Source: Closterium sp. NIES-65
Taxonomy: Eukaryota > Streptophyta > Zygnematophyceae > Desmidiales > Closteriaceae
Assembly (NCBI GenBank): GCA_948144175.1
Contig: CANXME010001992.1
Coordinates: 124,001 to 188,000, forward strand
Direction of reading: 5' to 3'
DNA length: 64,000 nucleotides
This document shows positions 59,427-64,000 of this stretch, one piece after another (positions within the stretch are counted from its first letter, which is position 1; the number at the start of each line of letters is the position of its first letter). Both the position numbers and the translations under genes were made by a program. The notes under the pieces are model-generated. The model saw nothing but the letters and a program-made list of their open reading frames with translations. It had not been told where the DNA came from and ran no database searches.

Positions 59427-59562
59427 TGTCAGAACATATATGTAGCTTATGCTGTTGTGTAGGCTACAGTGGGGTATACCATAGGGGGTACAACCTAATT
59501 AGGGTTTTGCTATTTGTACTCACTTCACTCATAGTTCATTCATTCTCGCTCTATTTTCCACA
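59427..59562 (+). repeat. 5' LTR of E10
   Basis: This 136-bp LTR starts TGTCAGAACATATATG and ends TTTTCCACA; the only difference from the 3' copy is T versus C in ACAACCYAATTAGG. Confidence 0.93.
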
Positions 59563-59605
59563 TGGTATCAGAGCACGCCGCACCATTACCTTGACTCAGT
59601 CACAC

Positions 59606-60418
59606 ATGGTGCAGCAGGTCCTTCAGCGCTTCGGCTTCACGTACTCCTCGCCTCAGGCCACTCCTCTGTCTACTCGCCACTCGCTCTCAGCTTTGCCTTC
59701 GGATGAGTCCGTAGAGTCGAGTGGCCCGTACCCAGAGCTTGTTGGCTGCCTCATGTACCTGATGACCTGCACACGACCTGACCTTGCATACCCTCTTAGC
59801 ATTCTTGCGCGCTATGTTGCTCCTGGGAGACACCGACCAGAGCACATGGCTGCAGCGAAGAGGGTATTGCGCTACCTGTGCAGTACGTCGAGCATGGGGC
59901 TAGTGCTTGGAGGGCGGAGTCCAGTGGTACTTACAGGTCACGCGGACGCTTCTTGGGCTGACGACCAGGCTACGCAGCGGTCGTCACAGGGTTACACCTT
60001 CAGCCTTGGCTCCGGCTCTGTCTCGTGGCGGGCTACTCGCTCGTCTTCGGTTCTCAGCTCGAGTTGTGAGGCTGAGATCTACGCAGGGGCCATGGCTGCA
60101 CAGGAGCTTCGCTGGCTCACCTACCTGCTGACTGACCTTGGAGAGCCGCCTCGTTCTCCTCCAGTGCTGTACGTAGACAACAAGGCCATGCTGGCCTTGT
60201 GTCGAGAGCAGCGTCTGGAGCACAGAACGAAGCACATTGCTCTTCGCTACTTCCTTGCTCGTGAGCTACAGCAGCGTGGACAGTTGCGGCTTGCGTACGT
60301 GGCCTCTGAGGCCAACACTGCTGATGTGTTCACCAAGGCACTCGCGCCTTGTGACCATCAGCGCTTCTGCACCCAGCTGGGTCTTGTGCCTGTCTTGCCT
60401 CACTTGCTCTCCTCTTGA
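59606..60418 (+). CDS. RT C-terminus plus RNase H retained in E10
   Basis: From the first ATG (MVQQVLQRFGFTYSS) the frame gives 270 residues: the end of the RT connection region, then RNase H with HADASWADDQ (catalytic Asp), SSCEAEIY (catalytic Glu), YVDNKAMLAL and ANTADVFTKAL, ending LLSS. The same frame is open upstream through the primer-binding site and the whole LTR, but without an ATG. The RT catalytic YVDD is absent. Whether it is translated is unknown; no stop has accumulated. Confidence 0.75.
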   Translation: MVQQVLQRFGFTYSSPQATPLSTRHSLSALPSDESVESSGPYPELVGCLMYLMTCTRPDLAYPLSILARYVAPGRHRPEHMAAAKRVLRYLCSTSSMGLVLGGRSPVVLTGHADASWADDQATQRSSQGYTFSLGSGSVSWRATRSSSVLSSSCEAEIYAGAMAAQELRWLTYLLTDLGEPPRSPPVLYVDNKAMLALCREQRLEHRTKHIALRYFLARELQQRGQLRLAYVASEANTADVFTKALAPCDHQRFCTQLGLVPVLPHLLSS

Positions 60419-60626
60419 CTTTACTTGTACTATCACATATATATACCTGCTCTTGCTTGTCTAGCTTTATATATATATGTGTGTACTCCTGCATGTGAAC
60501 TGGCCTTGTGGCCTTGCTCTTGTGCTCGGACTGTGTGGTGATTTTGTGATCCACCCTGAGCTTTGCTTTGCTTTGCTTGACTGGTCTTGTGACCCCTTGT
60601 TCTCCCCCACTTTGCCTATGGGGGTG

Positions 60627-60762
60627 TGTCAGAACATATATGTAGCTTATGCTGTTGTGTAGGCTACAGTGGGGTATACCATAGGGGGTACAACCCAATT
60701 AGGGTTTTGCTATTTGTACTCACTTCACTCATAGTTCATTCATTCTCGCTCTATTTTCCACA
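60627..60762 (+). repeat. 3' LTR of E10
   Basis: This 136-bp LTR is preceded by CCTATGGGGGTG and followed by the duplication GGCCT. Confidence 0.93.
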
Positions 60763-60923
60763 GGCCTCCCACCCCCACCGAACCGCCCTGCTGCTGTTAT
60801 TACTGCTGCTGCTGCTACTTGTGCTACTGGAAGTGGAGGAGGTGCTGCTGGGAGTGTAGGAGGTGCTGCTGGCGCTGTAGGAGCTGGAGGTGCTGGACCT
60901 ACTCCTGACAGACACTGTCTGTC

Positions 60924-61250
60924 ATGGCCACTTCCGCGGCAGTCGCTGCGGCCAGGGGTGGACAGCAGCGAGCAGTGCTTCTCCCGGACGACCCCACCCC
61001 TCGGCAGCTTCGTGAGTGGGTTATTCAGCGAGGTCGTCCTGTTGGTGCAGGTTATCGTTATGTTAAGACCGCTGCTCTTGGTGTTAGTGAGTCTACTGCC
61101 ACTCCAGGTGTTAGTCAGTCTATTGCCATTCCAGGTGTTAGTGAGTCTGCTGCCACTCCAGGTGCTAGTGAGTCTGCTGCAGCTCTAGGTGCCCGTGAGT
61201 CTACTGACGCTCTAGTTGCTAGTGCGTCTACTACCACAGGTCCTGCCTGA
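60924..61250 (+). pseudogene. Gag remnant of E7
   Basis: It starts MATSAAVAAARGGQQRAVLL and has DDPTPRQLREWVIQRG, the Gag module of this family. The following knuckle is degenerate (YRYV instead of CxYV, and no later Cys/His). Repeats of the form GVSESTATP follow. An in-frame TGA (61248-61250) separates it from the protease; relatives have no stop here, so it is more likely a nonsense change than a planned stop. Confidence 0.72.
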
Positions 61251-64000
61251 GCTGAGGTCTTGCACACTTTCACGCTTGACTCCGGCGCGTCACGTTGCTT
61301 CTTCCGTGATTGCACCACAGTCACACCACTCACAGCACCTGTCCCAGTCTCACTGGCTGACCCCTCTTGGGGCCCAGTGGTTGCGAGAGCCTCCACGGTC
61401 CTCCCTTGTCCAGCAGTCCCCTCCGGCTCTTTGTCAGGTCTCCACCTCCCCACGTTCTCGACGAACTTGGTGAGCAATGCTGCCATTCAGGATGTCTGGG
61501 TTGATACCTTTATTCCTGGAGGGCAGCGTATGGCGATCCGTATGTGCTCTCGGACTGGCCGTCACCTGGCTACATTCACTCGACAGCCTGAGTCCAATCT
61601 GTACACACTGACCACTACGTCTGCACAAGTGGCTGAGTCAGGTCAAGTAGCTACGTCGAGTCGAGCGTCTGCATCAGGGCAGTTAGCTGCATCTTGCTCG
61701 TGCCGAGTACTCACGCACGAGACTCAGCGCTGGAACCACCGTCTTGGTCACCCCTCCTTGCAGCGTCTGCGCCGCATGCACTCCCGGCTCCTCGTCACTG
61801 GCCTCCCTGAGACCCTGCCCCCCCTCCCGCGCTCACTTGCGCCGCCGTGCCTTCCTTGCGTTGAGGGGCGGCAGCGCGCCGCTCCTCACTCCTCCGAGTT
61901 TCCTCCGACCACTGCTCCTCTGCAGACTCTCCATATGGACGTGTGGGGCCCGGCCCCCGTCGGTGGAACGGACCAGGAGCGCTACTTCCTGCTTGTGGTT
62001 GACGACTACACATGCTACACCACAGTCTTCCCCTTGCGGTGCAAGGCGGATGTCAATGGTGTCTTGATCCCCTGGATCTGTGCTACTCGTCACCAGCTGT
62101 GCGAGCGGTTTTGGCGGGACTTTCCAGTCATGCGTCTGCACTCTGGCAGGGGTGGTGAGTTCTCTTTTGGCGTCCTTGAGACGTTCTACGAAGATGAGGG
62201 CATCACCCAGTCGTTCACGCTTCCGGCCTCTCCGCAGAAAAATGGGATCGCTGAGCGTCGCATTGGCCTGATCAAGGAGGTTGCTCGTACCTCCATGATC
62301 CATGTGGCTACTCCCCATTTCCTGTGGCCGTTTGCGGTCCAATAAGCCGCGCATCAGCTCAGCCTCTGGCCCCGTGTCTCTGCTCCAGAGACCTCGCCCA
62401 CACTCCGTTGGACGGGACAGCCTGGTGATGCGTCGTCGTTTCGGGTCTGGGGCGCGCTCTCCCTTGTTTGCAATACCAAAGCGAGCAAGCTCTCCCCTCG
62501 CACTCTTCGCTGTGTCTTCCTGGGCTTCCCCACCGACGCTCCACCCTGGCAGTTCTACCACCTTACCTCGCGTCGTGTTCTGTCCTCTCATGATGTCACC
62601 TTTGACGAGTCGGTCTGTTACTATCGACTTCACCCGCACGCGTCCCACCCGGTCCCTCTCGTACCTCTCTTCCTGGTACCAGTCCCACCCCCGGTAGACC
62701 CCCTTCCCCACAGGGTCCTGCTCCCTCAGGTGTGTCCCAGGTAGACCCACCCCCCTTGGATGAGCTAGTTGAGATCTCTTCTGACTCCTCTGACTCACCT
62801 GAGGGGGGTGACGCCGTCGCCGACGACACGGCGACCACTCGCCGCACTCCTCGCTTGGAGACCCCCCCGGGTTTCCCGCCACTGCCGTCTTCGCCGCCTC
62901 CACAGCCTGCTGTTGTGGACTCTGGAGCTGAGACTACTGGAGCTGGGGCTGGGGGTGGTGAGTCCGGGGGTGCCCGCTCTCCTCGTCTGGCTACACCCCC
63001 CGGGTTCCTACCTCTGCCGTCTTTGCCGCCTCTGCTGTGGACACTGGAGCAGAGACTGAGGGTACTGAGCCCGGGGGTGCTGCGACTGAGGGTACTGAGC
63101 CTGCGAGTGCTGAGACCAAGGGTCCTGCCTCTGGGGGTGCTGCGAGTTCGGGTGCTGACTCTGGGGGTGCTGCGAGTCCTTCTGGTGTTGGTGTCGTCGG
63201 AGCTCCTACCGTAGGACCTGGAGCTACTGGTGCTGGAGGTACTGGAGGTACTGCTGGTGCTGGAGGTCCTGGAGGTGCTACTAGTGCTGGAGGTCCTGGA
63301 GGTGCTGGAGGTACTGGAGGTGCTGCTGGTGCTGGAGGTCGGGGAGCTGCAGGTGCTGCTGGTCCTGGTGGAGCTGCTGGTGCTGGAGGTACGGGAGGTG
63401 CTGCTGGTGCTAGAGGTCGTGGAGCTGCTGGTGCTGGAGGTACTGGAGGTACTGCTGGTGCTGGAGGTTGTGGAGCTGCTGGAGCTGCTGGTGCTGGAGG
63501 AGCTGGAGCTGCTGGGGCTAGAGGTGCTGGAGGTGCTGGAGGTCCTGGTGGAGCTATTGGTGCTCTTCGCCACCTTCTCGGTCTTCAGCCAGGTGCTACT
63601 GGTTTCCATGTGGCAGGTACTACTCCTCCGTTGCTGTGTCCATCGGCGGACGAGTCACAGCCGCCGATGCTACCACACTCCCCACTGCCTGCTCCCGCTC
63701 CTTACACTGCGGTGTCAGAGTCCCTGACTGAGCGTCGAGAGCCTGAGACTCGTGCTTCCACCCCTGAGCGTCGAGAGCCTGAGTCTAGCTTTGACCTTGA
63801 GCCTGAGCCTAGAGCTACTGTTCGTGCTCGTGTTCCTTGTGTTTGTCATCACCGTGCTCCGGCTGTCCTCAGCACTCACGATATGACTCTCCGACCTTTC
63901 TCTGTTCCTCAGCGTGTTGTCCTACCGTTACCTCCTGCGTCCTCTTTGCCTAACGTTGTTGACCCTCCGTCTGACCTTACTCGTGCGTCCAGTCCGACTA
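61251..64000 (+). pseudogene. Protease, integrase and linker of E7 (partial)
   Basis: The frame continues with HTFTLDSGASRCFFRD (protease), HRLGH...CLPC and MDVWGP. The second integrase Asp is changed (HSGRGGEF instead of HSDRGGEF), which should abolish catalysis, and AERRIG follows a Gln-to-Lys change (PQKNG). TAA at 62343-62345 replaces Tyr. A frameshift near 62715 and another near 63040 lead into a long Gly/Ala linker (about 63050-63560) and a Ser/Pro/Glu region up to the window end. RT lies outside. Confidence 0.83.

Larger units (their letters stand above)
59427..60762 (+). mobile_element. E10: copia deletion derivative (LTR-PBS-RNase H-LTR)
   Basis: Two 136-bp LTRs (59427-59562, 60627-60762) with one difference flank 1064 bp. 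The target-site duplication is GGCCT (59422-59426, 60763-60767). The primer-binding site TGGTATCAGAGCAC runs straight into RT coding sequence (GCCGCACCATTACC); leader, gag, protease, integrase and most of RT are missing. Polypurine tract and 3' untranslated region are kept. LTR type is that of E3a. Confidence 0.93.
50787..64000 (+). mobile_element. E7: decayed copia element, hosts E9 and E10, runs off right edge
   Basis: The pieces are a 5' LTR (50787-50929), primer-binding site (50930-50943), leader (to 51181, then 58443-59426 and 60763-60923) and a gag-pol frame from 60924 to the window end. Two other copias entered its leader. It sits in the 3' LTR of gypsy E5. RT and the 3' LTR are outside the window. 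Confidence 0.83.

Noticed and set aside
61248..61250. Programmed UGA readthrough between gag and pol in E7
   Set aside because: The other copias here have no stop at this position, and E7 has further nonsense changes, so decay is the simpler reading.

Overview
The window is green-plant nuclear DNA. Two split host genes with plant-type introns occupy 26691-33157, and most of the remainder is nested LTR retrotransposons. The host protein with the clearest match is a chloroplast-type EamA/WAT1-related transporter (similar to the Arabidopsis At3g02690 type). With the high GC and the copia elements with very short LTRs, this suggests a streptophyte alga or an early land plant. The species cannot be fixed from the sequence alone. 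No rRNA, tRNA, CRISPR or bacterial operon was found.

Layout, left to right. (1) 2-3124, minus: copia element E1 with an unbroken gag-protease frame running off the left edge. (2) 3125-26227, plus: chromodomain Ty3/gypsy element E2, split by later insertions: a fused pair of decayed copias E3a/E3b (4190-16075), which itself carries a 1.3-kb TRIM-like element (8620-9904); a minus-strand copia E8 (17667-24484) with identical LTRs; and a solo LTR (24948-25204). (3) 26228-33640: the gene island, with the EamA transporter (plus, nine exons) and a dual-specificity phosphatase (minus, three exons) arranged tail to tail. (4) 33641 to beyond 50786, plus: a second gypsy chromovirus E5. Its gag is interrupted by the decayed minus-strand copia E6 (34943-49750), which is interrupted by the intact copia E4 (41677-49326, identical LTRs). 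Its 3' LTR carries a hAT-like MITE (50105-50592). (5) 50787 to the right edge, plus: decayed copia E7, split by the intact copia E9 (51182-58442) and by a 1.3-kb deletion derivative E10 (59427-60762).

Six insertions (TRIM, E8, solo LTR, E4, E9, E10) have matching 5-bp target-site duplications read directly from the sequence, so the nesting order is well supported. The copias share one design: LTRs of 131-143 bp, a variant primer-binding site, a leader of GC hairpins and T-tracts, a Gag with an LREWYA module next to an unusual CX13CX3-4HX4C knuckle, then protease, integrase, a low-complexity linker that repeats the LREWYA module, reverse transcriptase and RNase H. E4 and E9 keep full reading frames and could supply proteins to the defective relatives E8, E10 and perhaps the TRIM.

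The most unusual observations are: the hairpin motif shared by the TRIM and the coding copias; the Gag module reused in the integrase-RT linker; the mini-element made by joining the primer-binding site to RT at a short microhomology; and the transporter gene whose introns hold half-copies of its own exons.
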